This document shows positions 16,454-24,959 of a stretch of DNA of 64,000 bases, one piece after another. The position numbers were made by a program, and so were the translations under genes. Within the stretch, counting starts at the first letter, position 1, and every line of letters starts with the position of its first letter. The notes below the pieces were generated by a model. It did no database searches. It saw only the letters and a list, made by a program, of their open reading frames with translations, and was not told the origin of the DNA. The DNA lies in contig CAKZON010000068.1 in NCBI GenBank assembly GCA_937136425.1, positions 186,001 through 250,000 of the forward strand. The letters run 5' to 3'. Source of the DNA: an uncultured Crocinitomix sp. GTDB lineage: Bacteria; Bacteroidota; Bacteroidia; Flavobacteriales_D; Crocinitomicaceae.

Positions 16454-16852
16454 TTAAGCGTTAAAGTGCTTTAACATAGGTTGAATATAATGCTCTTCCC
16501 AACCTATTTGGTATTTTTCCACTGCCGATTTTGAATCTAATGCAGTATGAATTAGTGTAAAAAGTGTTCCGTTATTAGATGTTTCAAAAGTTACCTCAAC
16601 AACAGAGTCTGGTGTGTTTGCTTCAAACTCACTCGTTCGCCAAGTTTGCACAATACGCTTGTTTGGTTCTAACTGCAAGATTTTACCAAATATATAACCG
16701 TTCCAAGCCGTAAAATCGGTATCAATCTCATTTATAAAGCTGGCTTCACCACCCGTCATGTTTTCATGCCCTTTACTGTCTAACCATGTATTATATGCTA
16801 CGTTTGGGGTAACATTTAACTCGGCTGCTATAATTATTTTTAACTCTTCCAT
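16454..16852 (-). CDS. SRPBCC/AHSA1-domain protein
   Basis: 132 residues forming one START-like (SRPBCC) fold of the activator-of-Hsp90-ATPase homologue group. Typical motifs are the N-terminal strand IIIAAELNVTPNVAYNTWLD, GYIFGKILQLEPNKRIVQTWR, then VVEVTFE and the C-terminal helix with GWEEHYIQPMLKHF. These proteins bind a hydrophobic ligand in a cavity; in bacteria the ligands are mostly unknown. It is cytoplasmic, single-gene, with no evident operon partner. Confidence 0.85.
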   Translation of the reverse strand: MEELKIIIAAELNVTPNVAYNTWLDSKGHENMTGGEASFINEIDTDFTAWNGYIFGKILQLEPNKRIVQTWRTSEFEANTPDSVVEVTFETSNNGTLFTLIHTALDSKSAVEKYQIGWEEHYIQPMLKHFNA

Positions 16853-17016
16853 TAGATTTGTTTAGTATGTCAATTTAATAAAAAGACGTATGCAAATCCC
16901 ATTTTTGGACAAATGGACGAAAATATTTAGGTTAAATAACTGTTTCCATTTAAAGCCGGGAACCATATCAATACTAAAGATAAAATTTGCTATATTTTGA
17001 ATAAAACTTATACTAA

Positions 17017-17619
17017 ATGAAAACTATTGCAACCCTTCTTTTTTGTTTTCTAGTAACCTTCTCATGGAGTCAGGTTGAAACTATAGATGCGACAATTTCG
17101 AATTATGATGCGGATATCATTATGGCAATTGAAGAAGAAATGCCTGAAATTATACCTCACATTTCAACTACATGCCCCTTAATCTTACCTGCCATTGGTT
17201 TGGTTAACCATAAAATCGATATATACTTTGATAAAAACAGAGACGAATCTGAAAATGAGGATGAAATGTCTACTTCCACTACTATTCGTAAAGTCAATTT
17301 TCAAATTAAAAGTGGATCTTATGAATTGGATTATGCTTTTTACTTTGACTTATTAGGCCATCTTATTTATCAATCAGAAAGAGCAGAAGATGCCAGTTCT
17401 GGCTGTACGCTGAACTCGTACTATTTTGACGAAGGAAAATGTGTTCAATTCCGTTCAGAATTATTAGCCACCGAATTTTGCGAAGTTCCTACAGAGAATC
17501 AACCTGAAATTCGAACCAAACTATCCGATAATGACCTATTAAATATTAAGTGGATTATTGATAGTTCAAATAAATTCAAGCAATTACTTGCGCTTTATAC
17601 TGAACTGCTACTAAACTAA
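17017..17619 (+). CDS. Secreted protein of unknown function
   Basis: 200 residues with signal peptide MKTIATLLFCFLVTFSWSQ. The mature protein has four cysteines (TTCPL, SGCTL, GKCVQ, EFCEV), which could form disulfides in the periplasm, and a central beta-rich part (VNFQIKSGSYELDYAFYFDLLGHLIY). I recognise no family. Its stop codon overlaps the end of the convergent DUF1456 gene by 4 bp. Confidence 0.68.
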   Translation: MKTIATLLFCFLVTFSWSQVETIDATISNYDADIIMAIEEEMPEIIPHISTTCPLILPAIGLVNHKIDIYFDKNRDESENEDEMSTSTTIRKVNFQIKSGSYELDYAFYFDLLGHLIYQSERAEDASSGCTLNSYYFDEGKCVQFRSELLATEFCEVPTENQPEIRTKLSDNDLLNIKWIIDSSNKFKQLLALYTELLLN

Positions 17620-17876
17620 TCTCGTTTCTTGTGTTCGGGTTTATTTTTACGCTTATCAGGCATAGGTCCGCGTAAATGAATAACTAACCCATTCAAAAAA
17701 TTACGTAAAATCTGATCGCCACAATTTCTATATTTTGGATGATCCTCTCTTCTAAAAAAAGCTCCCAATTCACTTTCAGATACTTTGAAGTCTACCAATT
17801 TACAAATGGCAACAATATCAGTATTCGTCAACTTTAAGGCTACACGTAATTTCTTAAAAATATCATTGTTAGTCAT
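17616..17876 (-). CDS. DUF1456 (YehS-like) protein, single-repeat form
   Basis: 86 residues with one copy of the DUF1456 unit: MTNNDIFKKLRVALKLTNTD, ICKLVDFKVSESELGAFFRR, EDHPKY and LRNFLNGLVIHLRG. E. coli YehS, as I recall it, has two copies in about 156 residues, so this is a half-length version with a basic tail (DKRKNKPEHKKRD). Cytoplasmic; biochemical role unknown. The frame is intact and begins with the expected MTNND, so it is a short family form and not a truncation. Confidence 0.87.
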   Translation of the reverse strand: MTNNDIFKKLRVALKLTNTDIVAICKLVDFKVSESELGAFFRREDHPKYRNCGDQILRNFLNGLVIHLRGPMPDKRKNKPEHKKRD

Positions 17877-17940
17877 GCTCTCTTCTTTTTTGTAAAAGTA
17901 CAGCTTTCGAATGAAATTCGTTTTTTATCATTAACTAATC

Positions 17941-18441
17941 TCAATTTCCTTTCACAAATTCAATTCGCGGATCTGATTCCATTAAATAATCTTGTAACTC
18001 ATAAACATTGGTGTATCCATAACCATAGAGGTTAATAAATGTTGGAATATTTAATGCCAATGGTTTTGATTTATTCATGAGCGAGCTATAGTCACTTTCA
18101 ATATTGTTATTGCAATAAATTAGAATTCTGGTTGTCATGCTAGGAATTACTTTAGCCAATTTAGCTGCTGTAAAATCAGAAAAATTTAGATGCACAGCTC
18201 CTGCAATATGAATTTCATCATAAGCCGCCTTTGAGCGAGTGTCTAAAATGATAGTGTTGCTATCTTCTGCATACAAGTTAAATGTGTCAATTTGAATTAA
18301 TCTTCCAGCTCTATATTCCGCCACTTCAGAAGTAAGGTCTGCAAATCCATCATAATCTACATTAGGGTTAGAGAGTGATTTTGCTTGTGCCATTGACATG
18401 TGTGTTAAACCCATTATTATTCCTAAAAGAAGTGCTTTCAT
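17941..18441 (-). CDS. Exported rhodanese-domain protein
   Basis: 166 residues with signal peptide MKALLLGIIMGLTHMSMAQA and one rhodanese fold (about 50-160): IILDTRSKAAYDEIHIAGAV, then active-site Cys110 in LIYCNNNIESD. The active loop is longer and more polar than in classical sulfurtransferases (CRxGxR) and lacks the arginine, so persulfide transfer activity is doubtful. Periplasmic by signal peptide. It is a separate unit from the sulfur island at 53.7-63.1 kb. Confidence 0.82.
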   Translation of the reverse strand: MKALLLGIIMGLTHMSMAQAKSLSNPNVDYDGFADLTSEVAEYRAGRLIQIDTFNLYAEDSNTIILDTRSKAAYDEIHIAGAVHLNFSDFTAAKLAKVIPSMTTRILIYCNNNIESDYSSLMNKSKPLALNIPTFINLYGYGYTNVYELQDYLMESDPRIEFVKGN

Positions 18442-18624
18442 GTTTTTCGTTTTTCTGCAATGTACGGGAAGATTGGAGCGTTAAAAAGCTTGAATGAGTT
18501 CGTTTCGTTAATGCGTGAGTGAAATTAGATTTTGAGTGAGTTAACGACTGAATTGGGCGAGTTCCTTTTCAAATTTCTGCAACATGCTTCATTTTTTGTC
18601 ATTATCTTTAGATTTATAGGCGCT

Positions 18625-20550
18625 TTGAAAAGAATAATTACATACGGAATTCTATTATTAACACTGACCTTAGTCAACAATATTGTCATTGGGCAAGTTG
18701 TGACTAATCGGCAAGAGGTTCATGCAAAAATTGACAGCGCAAAAACAACGTTTAAGACAAACCCTATTTTAGCACTGGAACAAGTTGAAGAAGCCATAAC
18801 ATCTGCAGTTAAATTGGGTTATCAATACGAATTAGCTGATGCTTATTTAACACTTGGTGGGTTTAATCAAAATATGCATGAATACAGCAGTGCTATTCTT
18901 CATGGAAATAAGGCTATCGATCTTTTTAAACTGACAGAATCATGGAATAAACTTTATGAATGTCATTATTTAATTGGCGAAAGTCACATTAGTTTAAAGG
19001 ATTATACAAAAGCTTTGAGTAGTTATGAAAATGCCGCTTTAATAGCGAAAAGGGGCGGTGAAAACAAAAACTATTTATCGTCAAAATTTGAATACGCTAA
19101 AGTAAAAATGCTTCAAACCAAATATGATGAAGCTGAAGCTATTTTCATTGAAATAAAGAAAGAAGCTGAAAAAGAAAACCTAATTGATTTGCTAGCAGAA
19201 GTTGATTTTAAATTGGGTGAATTATATGAAATTAGAGGAGACTATAACCAAGCTGTTAATTTATATGAGGTGGCACAAACCAACGCTTACTCCTCAAATA
19301 ACCCCGAAATAATTAACAATACTAATAGCGGTCTTGTTCGCTCGGCGCCAATTGATGAAAGTTATGATAATGGTACCTATAATTCACTAATTAAAGCACA
19401 AGATTTTTTCACAGAAACACAGGATACTGCGTCACTCTTAGAAAATAGTATTCAACGGGCAGATTGGCATGTATCTCAAGGTAACTATACAGATGCTGCT
19501 ACTGAATTGAATTTTTCTTATAACCTTTCAGAAGAAATTGGTGATTTAGATGCCCAATTAAGTACATCAAAAAAGCTATACGACATTTATGTTGAAAACG
19601 AAGATCAACAGGGTTCGGTTATTGCTTTTAACAATTATAAAATGCTCTTAGATTCATCTGAGTCATTAAAATACCAAAAGCAAGAAGCACTAGACAATAA
19701 TCAGCTGGCCATGAAAACAGTTGAAAAGCAAATTGATAATTTAGAACGCGAACGAGAGCTAGATCAACAAACCATATTATTACTTGAAAAGGAAAAGGAT
19801 TTAAACAGTGCATCAATTCAACAGCAGCGTATTTTACTCTATGTTTTTGGTTTTATTCTATTGATTTTTGTTGGCATTTCCATTTTCGTATACAGAAATA
19901 CAAAAGCCAAAAAGCGAGCGCACCAATTGCTTTATTTAAAATCATTGCGTGCACAAATGAACCCTCATTTCATCTTTAATTCATTAAATTCTGTCAATAA
20001 TTATATTTCAACAAATAACGAGCGCGCTGCCAATAAATACTTGTCAAAATTTTCCAAGTTAATGCGCCAAGTTTTAGAATACTCGCAGGTTGAATTTATT
20101 TCGCTTAAAGACGAAATTGAAGTGTTAAGATTATATGTTGAATTAGAACATGAGCGGTTTAAAGATAAATTTGATTTTAGATTTTCAGTAGATGAAGCAA
20201 TCAATACTGACGGCTATACGATTCCTCCAATGTTAATTCAACCGTTTATAGAAAATGCTATTTGGCACGGATTACGCTACAAAGAATCTGCTGGAGTTTT
20301 GGAGGTTAAATTCACGGATAAAGAAGAGTTTATTGAAATAACCGTTGAAGACAACGGTATTGGGAGAGCAAAGTCACAAGAATTAAAAACAATCAATCAA
20401 AAAAAGCACAATTCATCAGGCATGCGCAATGTCGAGAATAGAACCGAAATGATTCAAGCTGTGTTTAAAGCAAAAATCAATTACGAAATTGTTGATTTAC
20501 CCAATAACACAGGCACACAAGTAAATATTAAGCTATACCGAAATGAATAA
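18625..20550 (+). CDS. TPR sensor histidine kinase, LytS/YehU type
   Basis: Membrane sensor kinase. A signal peptide or N-terminal anchor (KRIITYGILLLTLTLVNN, then IVIGQ) precedes about six TPR units in the periplasm (about 25-370), a membrane helix (ILLYVFGFILLIFVGISIFVY), and a His_kinase domain with phospho-acceptor His448 in MNPHFIFNSLNS and ATPase motifs PFIENAIWHGL and DNGIGR. The open frame reaches back to a TTG at 18532, but the TTG at 18625 starts exactly at the MKR of the signal peptide and is preferred. It overlaps the response regulator by 8 bp. This is a classical two-component pair; the signal is unknown. Confidence 0.92.
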   Translation: MKRIITYGILLLTLTLVNNIVIGQVVTNRQEVHAKIDSAKTTFKTNPILALEQVEEAITSAVKLGYQYELADAYLTLGGFNQNMHEYSSAILHGNKAIDLFKLTESWNKLYECHYLIGESHISLKDYTKALSSYENAALIAKRGGENKNYLSSKFEYAKVKMLQTKYDEAEAIFIEIKKEAEKENLIDLLAEVDFKLGELYEIRGDYNQAVNLYEVAQTNAYSSNNPEIINNTNSGLVRSAPIDESYDNGTYNSLIKAQDFFTETQDTASLLENSIQRADWHVSQGNYTDAATELNFSYNLSEEIGDLDAQLSTSKKLYDIYVENEDQQGSVIAFNNYKMLLDSSESLKYQKQEALDNNQLAMKTVEKQIDNLERERELDQQTILLLEKEKDLNSASIQQQRILLYVFGFILLIFVGISIFVYRNTKAKKRAHQLLYLKSLRAQMNPHFIFNSLNSVNNYISTNNERAANKYLSKFSKLMRQVLEYSQVEFISLKDEIEVLRLYVELEHERFKDKFDFRFSVDEAINTDGYTIPPMLIQPFIENAIWHGLRYKESAGVLEVKFTDKEEFIEITVEDNGIGRAKSQELKTINQKKHNSSGMRNVENRTEMIQAVFKAKINYEIVDLPNNTGTQVNIKLYRNE

Positions 20551-21295
20551 ATTAACCTGCATCATTGTAGATGACGAAGCCATTAGCCGTGACACGTTAG
20601 AAAATTACGTGCAAAAATACTGTGAAAATGTTGAGGTTAAAGCCCTTTGCGAAAATGTAGAGGAAGGTTTAGTAGCCATAAAAAAGCATAATCCAGATAT
20701 TGTTTTTTTAGATATTGAAATGCCTTATGGTGATGGATTTGATTTATTGGACCAGGTTGATACTATTAATTTTGATGTAGTGTTTATTACTGCCTTTAGT
20801 AATTATGCCATTCGCGCTTTAAACCTCAGCGCTACATATTATATCTTAAAACCAGTAGATATTGATGAATTAGTAAGCGCCGTGGATAAAATTAGAGCAG
20901 GCAGGTTAGAAAACAATGATACTGCCATTCAGTCTAAAATTTTATTGGACAATTTGAAAGTTGCCAATGGGCAAATGCAGCGCATTGTACTGCCACAACT
21001 TAGCGGTTTCATTGTAGTTCCTGTCAATACAATATTATATGCTCAAGCTGATGATAATTACAGTATTATTCATTTAATGGATGGTAAAAAACACGTCGTT
21101 TCTAAAACACTCAAGTTTTTTGATGAATTGCTATGTGATGTCGGTTTCATGCGGATTCATAAATCTCACTTAGTAAATATGAGCGGTATTACCGAATATA
21201 AAAAGGGTAAAACTGCACAGGTAAAACTTTCTAATGGCACTTGGTTAGATATCTCTATTCAACGAAAAAAAGATTTTCTGGATCAATTTAAGTAA
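20543..21295 (+). CDS. LytTR-family response regulator
   Basis: 250 residues. Receiver domain (1-120) with IIVDDEAISRDTLE, phospho-acceptor Asp57 in VFLDIEMPYGDG, FITAFSNYAIRAL and the Lys of ILKPVDIDEL. The LytTR DNA-binding domain (about 150-250) shows QADDNYSIIHLMDGKKHVV, FMRIHKSHLVN and the YKKGKTAQVKLSNG strand. It receives phosphate from the kinase encoded directly upstream, with which it overlaps by 8 bp. A barrel-type outer-membrane gene follows 66 bp later and may be a target. Confidence 0.93.
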   Translation: MNKLTCIIVDDEAISRDTLENYVQKYCENVEVKALCENVEEGLVAIKKHNPDIVFLDIEMPYGDGFDLLDQVDTINFDVVFITAFSNYAIRALNLSATYYILKPVDIDELVSAVDKIRAGRLENNDTAIQSKILLDNLKVANGQMQRIVLPQLSGFIVVPVNTILYAQADDNYSIIHLMDGKKHVVSKTLKFFDELLCDVGFMRIHKSHLVNMSGITEYKKGKTAQVKLSNGTWLDISIQRKKDFLDQFK

Positions 21296-21361
21296 ATCCA
21301 ATTCGGTTTAAAACAATATTTTCTTTACCTTGTTTCATCAATAAACCAAACCGAAATTCGC

Positions 21362-21901
21362 ATGAAAAAAATACTATTTAGCCTTTGCTTATTGGGCTTT
21401 TTCGCAGGAACTAATGGATACGGACAGGATCTCAATACAACTGTTATTAAAAAGCATAAGTTCTATTTGGACTATGTTATGGGCCCTTATTTATTTGTAG
21501 ACCATATACCTTATGACGCAGTATTTATGAATGGATGTAGGCTCGGTTTTAATATTAAACAACATTTTGATTTCTCAATAGAATATGTGGTAGGGCAACA
21601 GCAGGATGACCAAAACACTTTGGGTATGACTCATAATGTGAATGGACAATTCGCTTATCATCCTTTACCAGAAAGTCAGTTGTTTAACCCTTATTTATTT
21701 GTTGGAGGCGGTTTCTTTGAATTCAAAGCCTTTTCATCAGATGTATATGGAATTTCTTATCATGCAGGTGGCGGAACTACAGTAAAGTTTACTAACAGAC
21801 TTAGCGGATTATTTGAAGCCCGGTATCTTAATTTAGGTTTAATGAATTTGGGCGGTGAACATGAATTGGCTGTTTTTTGGGGAGCTAGAGTTGCTTTTTA
21901 A
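21362..21901 (+). CDS. Outer-membrane beta-barrel protein
   Basis: 179 residues with signal peptide MKKILFSLCLLGFFAGTNGYGQ and a small barrel: repeated amphipathic strands with glycines and aromatics (CRLGFNIKQHFDFSIEYVVG, then LFVGGGFFEFKAF) and a closing strand ending GARVAF, with the C-terminal Phe usual for BAM substrates. In the 66-bp gap to the LytTR gene, TTCGGTTT (21302-21309) and AAACCGAA (21348-21355) form an inverted repeat that could be a regulator site. Substrate unknown. Confidence 0.72.
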   Translation: MKKILFSLCLLGFFAGTNGYGQDLNTTVIKKHKFYLDYVMGPYLFVDHIPYDAVFMNGCRLGFNIKQHFDFSIEYVVGQQQDDQNTLGMTHNVNGQFAYHPLPESQLFNPYLFVGGGFFEFKAFSSDVYGISYHAGGGTTVKFTNRLSGLFEARYLNLGLMNLGGEHELAVFWGARVAF

Positions 21902-22560
21902 TCTCCTTCCCAATTACGACAAGCTGCACCTGTTTTTGATATAACCGTTAAATCATTGCGGTTAGCGTATTCTAGCATTGTGGTTCTGAACACACGCGGA
22001 TAAAAGAAAGCCGAAACAGCTTCAAGTTCGCTCAAATCATTTAACACCCCAGCTTTTGATAGAAACAAGGCCGAAAAAGAAGTACAACGTTGCCCAAAGA
22101 AAGCATAATCATACGGTGTTTCATTTTTATAGGCTGTAATTAGAGAATCTAATTTTTCTTCCTGCGCTCGATCTACCGGAATAACAATAGATGTTAACAT
22201 ATCTCCTTCTGTTTCTGCCTGCCACTCTTCCATTGTAAGAATTTCAAATCGGCCATTTTTCACCGCATCATAAGCAAATACACGAATTGGGAATTCAATA
22301 ACGGTGTGCCCGTAAAAAAAAGAATCAATTTCAACCTCAACGTGCCCTCCCATATATCCTCCTGGGGTTGGTTTAGAATATTTACAACCTTCATTTACAG
22401 TTGAACCATGTGTAAAATGAACAATAATAGAATCTACTACTTCTGAAGAATCAGGAACATTAGAGGTTATCAAATCTGCACGAACATTATCAATTTTCAT
22501 CATTAACGCAACTCCCAAAGCGTACAAAATCAACACAGATATTTTAATAATTTTCCTCAT
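21898..22560 (-). CDS. Exported protein, possible permuted papain-fold (NlpC/YiiX-like) hydrolase
   Basis: 220 residues from the ATG at 22558-22560, which gives a signal or anchor sequence (MRKIIKISVLILYALGVALM); the frame is open to 22602. A GGHVEVEID strand (possible catalytic His) comes before a downstream FFGQRCTSFSALFLSKAG helix (possible catalytic Cys). His-before-Cys order is what permuted NlpC/P60 and LRAT-like hydrolases show. That would mean a periplasmic amidase or lipid hydrolase, but the assignment rests on two motifs. It ends 4 bp inside the convergent barrel gene. Confidence 0.55.
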   Translation of the reverse strand: MRKIIKISVLILYALGVALMMKIDNVRADLITSNVPDSSEVVDSIIVHFTHGSTVNEGCKYSKPTPGGYMGGHVEVEIDSFFYGHTVIEFPIRVFAYDAVKNGRFEILTMEEWQAETEGDMLTSIVIPVDRAQEEKLDSLITAYKNETPYDYAFFGQRCTSFSALFLSKAGVLNDLSELEAVSAFFYPRVFRTTMLEYANRNDLTVISKTGAACRNWEGD

Positions 22561-22728
22561 CAATATCCCGTAAAAATAGCGTGTAGAGACAAATAAATGC
22601 AAGCAAAGCTAAGAAATTTTAAATTGCCCATATTTCTCATAAAGCGTATTGCAAACAGAGCATTCAACATGCTGAAAATGCTAATCATGAAAAAATTACT
22701 TGTATCTTGTTCATGTTTTTTAGTCGAT

Positions 22729-23568
22729 ATGAAATCAATTACCTTACCTGATGAATTAATTTCAGATGCATCTCTTGCTATAAACGTTTTCGATTATAAA
22801 TCAAAACAAGAAATTTCGAAACAACAAATCATTCTACTTAAAAACACTTTTAGCTTTTTAATAGAAGGAACCAAGGAGGTTTATTTTGATAATTCCTCTT
22901 TTGCTATTGATTCTAAAGAGTTTTTACTCATGAAATCAGGACATTGTTTAATGACTGAAAAACTCTCTGACCAACGCAATAATTATGCAAGCGTGCTTTT
23001 GTTTTTCACCAATGAAATGGTGCTGAAATTCATCCAAAAATATGAATTCAATAATTCTAGTCACTCGAATTATCCTTCTGTTTACTCCTTTCAATACGAC
23101 TCTTTTATTCAACGCTTTGTAAAAAGCTTGCTCGACATTAGCCAGCTTTCAAAAAAGGCGCAAAAAAATTTATTGGAAACTAAGTTTGAAGAAATCATGC
23201 TGTATTTAACAGAGCAAAAAGGTCCTGAATTTCTATATTCATTAACCTCAATTCAAAACGACAATACGCAAAAATTCATTCAAACAATAGAGAGTAATCA
23301 ATTGAACAAACTAAGTTTAAAGGAACTTGCTTTTTTATGCAACATGAGTATTTCCACATTCAAAAGAGAATTTAAGAAGCATTATGCTGAATCTCCCATG
23401 AAGTGGTTTCAGGATAAACGGTTAGAATATGCTTCTCGACTTATAACCGTTGAAAAAAAGAGACCTTCAGATATATTTTTCGAAGTAGGTTATGATAATC
23501 TTTCCAGTTTTGTACAAGCCTATAAAGCAAAATATGGTATAACCCCTAAACAGCACCAATACACTTGA
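22729..23568 (+). CDS. AraC-family transcriptional regulator
   Basis: About 279 residues. The N-terminal half is an effector-like region, DYKSKQEISKQQIILLKNTF, with FLLMKSGHCLMTEKL. The C-terminal 100 residues are the AraC double helix-turn-helix: LSLKELAFLCNMSISTFKRE, FKKHY, then PSDIFFEVGYDNLSSFVQAYKAKYGITPKQH. The frame is open to 22597 with several possible starts; ATGs at 22687 and 22729 are both possible. I chose 22729 because homologue-like sequence starts at MKSITLPDELIS. It is followed by a PEBP gene after 87 bp, a possible target. Confidence 0.85.
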   Translation: MKSITLPDELISDASLAINVFDYKSKQEISKQQIILLKNTFSFLIEGTKEVYFDNSSFAIDSKEFLLMKSGHCLMTEKLSDQRNNYASVLLFFTNEMVLKFIQKYEFNNSSHSNYPSVYSFQYDSFIQRFVKSLLDISQLSKKAQKNLLETKFEEIMLYLTEQKGPEFLYSLTSIQNDNTQKFIQTIESNQLNKLSLKELAFLCNMSISTFKREFKKHYAESPMKWFQDKRLEYASRLITVEKKRPSDIFFEVGYDNLSSFVQAYKAKYGITPKQHQYT

Positions 23569-23624
23569 GCTTTTAGCAACATTTTTTGACCCATTTACTA
23601 TCCTCATTAGGATGGAACACTCTG

Positions 23625-23632
23625 TAAATTTG
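23625..23632 (+). promoter_or_regulatory. -7 element of the PEBP gene
   Basis: TAAATTTG, an exact consensus match, 23 bp before the ATG at 23656. It shows that the PEBP gene has its own promoter and is not simply read from the AraC gene. Confidence 0.55.
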
Positions 23633-23655
23633 CCCAAACATTTAAATTATATAAA

Positions 23656-24213
23656 ATGAAGAAAGCAAATTTTCTATTCGGATTAATTCTAGCACTTTCA
23701 ACAAGTGTATTTAGCCAAAACACATTTACACTAACAAGCCAAGGTTTAGGCGGGCAAGCAGCACCATTAAATGAATTTAACGGATTTGGTTGCAAAGGTA
23801 AAAATGAATCTCCTCAACTATCTTGGTTAAATGCGCCAGAAGACACAAAGAGCTTTGCTGTAACAATGTATGACCCAGACGCTCCTACCGGAAGTGGCTG
23901 GTGGCATTGGGTTGTATTTGACATCCCCTCTAACATTACTGAATTGGTTGCGAACGCAGGTAATGTAGAACTTAACTTAGCTCCAAAAGGTGCAATACAA
24001 AGTATTACAGATTATGGAGCGAAAGGTTACGGTGGTCCATGTCCACCAGAAGGACACGGTGCTCACCGTTACATCATTACAGTATATGCATTAAAAACAG
24101 ATTCACTAGGATTAGATGAAAATACAAACCCGGCGGTTGTCGGATATTATATATGGAATAATACAATTGCAAAAGCAAGTATCATAACCTATTACGGCCG
24201 AGAAAAAGGATAA
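23656..24213 (+). CDS. YbhB/YbcL-type phosphatidylethanolamine-binding (Raf kinase inhibitor-like) protein
   Basis: 185 residues, exported (signal peptide MKKANFLFGLILALSTSVFS). The PEBP fold is marked by SPQLSW, the ligand-pocket motif DPDAPTGSGWWHWVVFDIP, and YGGPCPPEGHGAHRYIITVYAL, the second conserved pocket segment. Such proteins bind small anionic ligands; their bacterial role is unclear. It is directly downstream of an AraC regulator and ends at a very strong terminator. Confidence 0.93.
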   Translation: MKKANFLFGLILALSTSVFSQNTFTLTSQGLGGQAAPLNEFNGFGCKGKNESPQLSWLNAPEDTKSFAVTMYDPDAPTGSGWWHWVVFDIPSNITELVANAGNVELNLAPKGAIQSITDYGAKGYGGPCPPEGHGAHRYIITVYALKTDSLGLDENTNPAVVGYYIWNNTIAKASIITYYGREKG

Positions 24214-24238
24214 ACGCCCATTAAATATTCGCATTAGC

Positions 24239-24268
24239 AAAAGGTTTGAGAATACTCTCAAACCTTTT
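24239..24268 (+). terminator. Strong intrinsic terminator
   Basis: Perfect 13-bp stem AAAAGGTTTGAGA / TCTCAAACCTTTT with tetraloop ATAC and a following T run, 25 bp past the PEBP stop. Confidence 0.9.
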
Positions 24269-24389
24269 TAATTTTAAATTAATATCTTACTCTTTTTTGA
24301 GATTGATTATTAATAAATAGTATATCAAATACACCTTTAGTAAAATAGCCGCACTGCTTCCAACCATTGGAATTATAATATTTGTTGGC

Positions 24390-24953
24390 TTGTACTTTTA
24401 CGCGGCTCAAATTTATCCTGGCGGCTCACAAGCAAACCTTAATTCAATTGGGTTTGATTGGTATCACAATTACTGGTGTAATTTAATGAACGAATTAGCC
24501 ATGAACGGCCGTGCAAATCCCGCTCGCCCAATTGCGATTGCGGCAATGTTTATTTTGTGCGCAAGTATTTTACTGTTCTTTTTTCAATGTGCAAAACAGC
24601 TCGCCAAAGGAAAAATATGGCCCATGATTATTCGGGTTTTTGGCACCATTTCTATGCTTGCAGCAAGTCTTATTTTCACCTCTTATCATGATAACATGAC
24701 CATTGTTTCAAGCGCTTTTGGCATTTTAGTCGTGATCGGAATTATTTGGGCCGTTTATAAAAGTGATTTTACTACTTTTAAAATTACGGGTGTCGTTTGT
24801 GTTTTATTAATGCTGCTAAACAACTATATTTATTACAGCCTAAATGGAATTGAATTATTACCGTTTATTCAAAAAATAACCTTTACAGTGGTTTTAATTT
24901 GGATTGCAGGTTTGAGTTTGAAATTAAAAAACACACCATTCTCACACCAATAA
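24390..24953 (+). CDS. Multi-pass membrane protein, unusual or missing start codon
   Basis: About 187-202 residues with five to six membrane helices. The motifs YPGGSQANLNSIGFDWYHNY and WCNLMNELAMNG, then NPARPIAI look conserved and resemble DUF998-type membrane proteins. The coordinates given begin at a TTG, but the first helix clearly starts earlier: the in-frame codons from 24345 read (ATA)AALLPTIGIIIFVGLYFY. No ATG, GTG or TTG exists between the in-frame stop at 24318 and 24390, so translation must use a rare codon such as ATA at 24345, or the original ATG has mutated. The next gene follows after 6 bp. Confidence 0.66.
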   Translation: MYFYAAQIYPGGSQANLNSIGFDWYHNYWCNLMNELAMNGRANPARPIAIAAMFILCASILLFFFQCAKQLAKGKIWPMIIRVFGTISMLAASLIFTSYHDNMTIVSSAFGILVVIGIIWAVYKSDFTTFKITGVVCVLLMLLNNYIYYSLNGIELLPFIQKITFTVVLIWIAGLSLKLKNTPFSHQ

Positions 24954-24959
24954 AACCCT

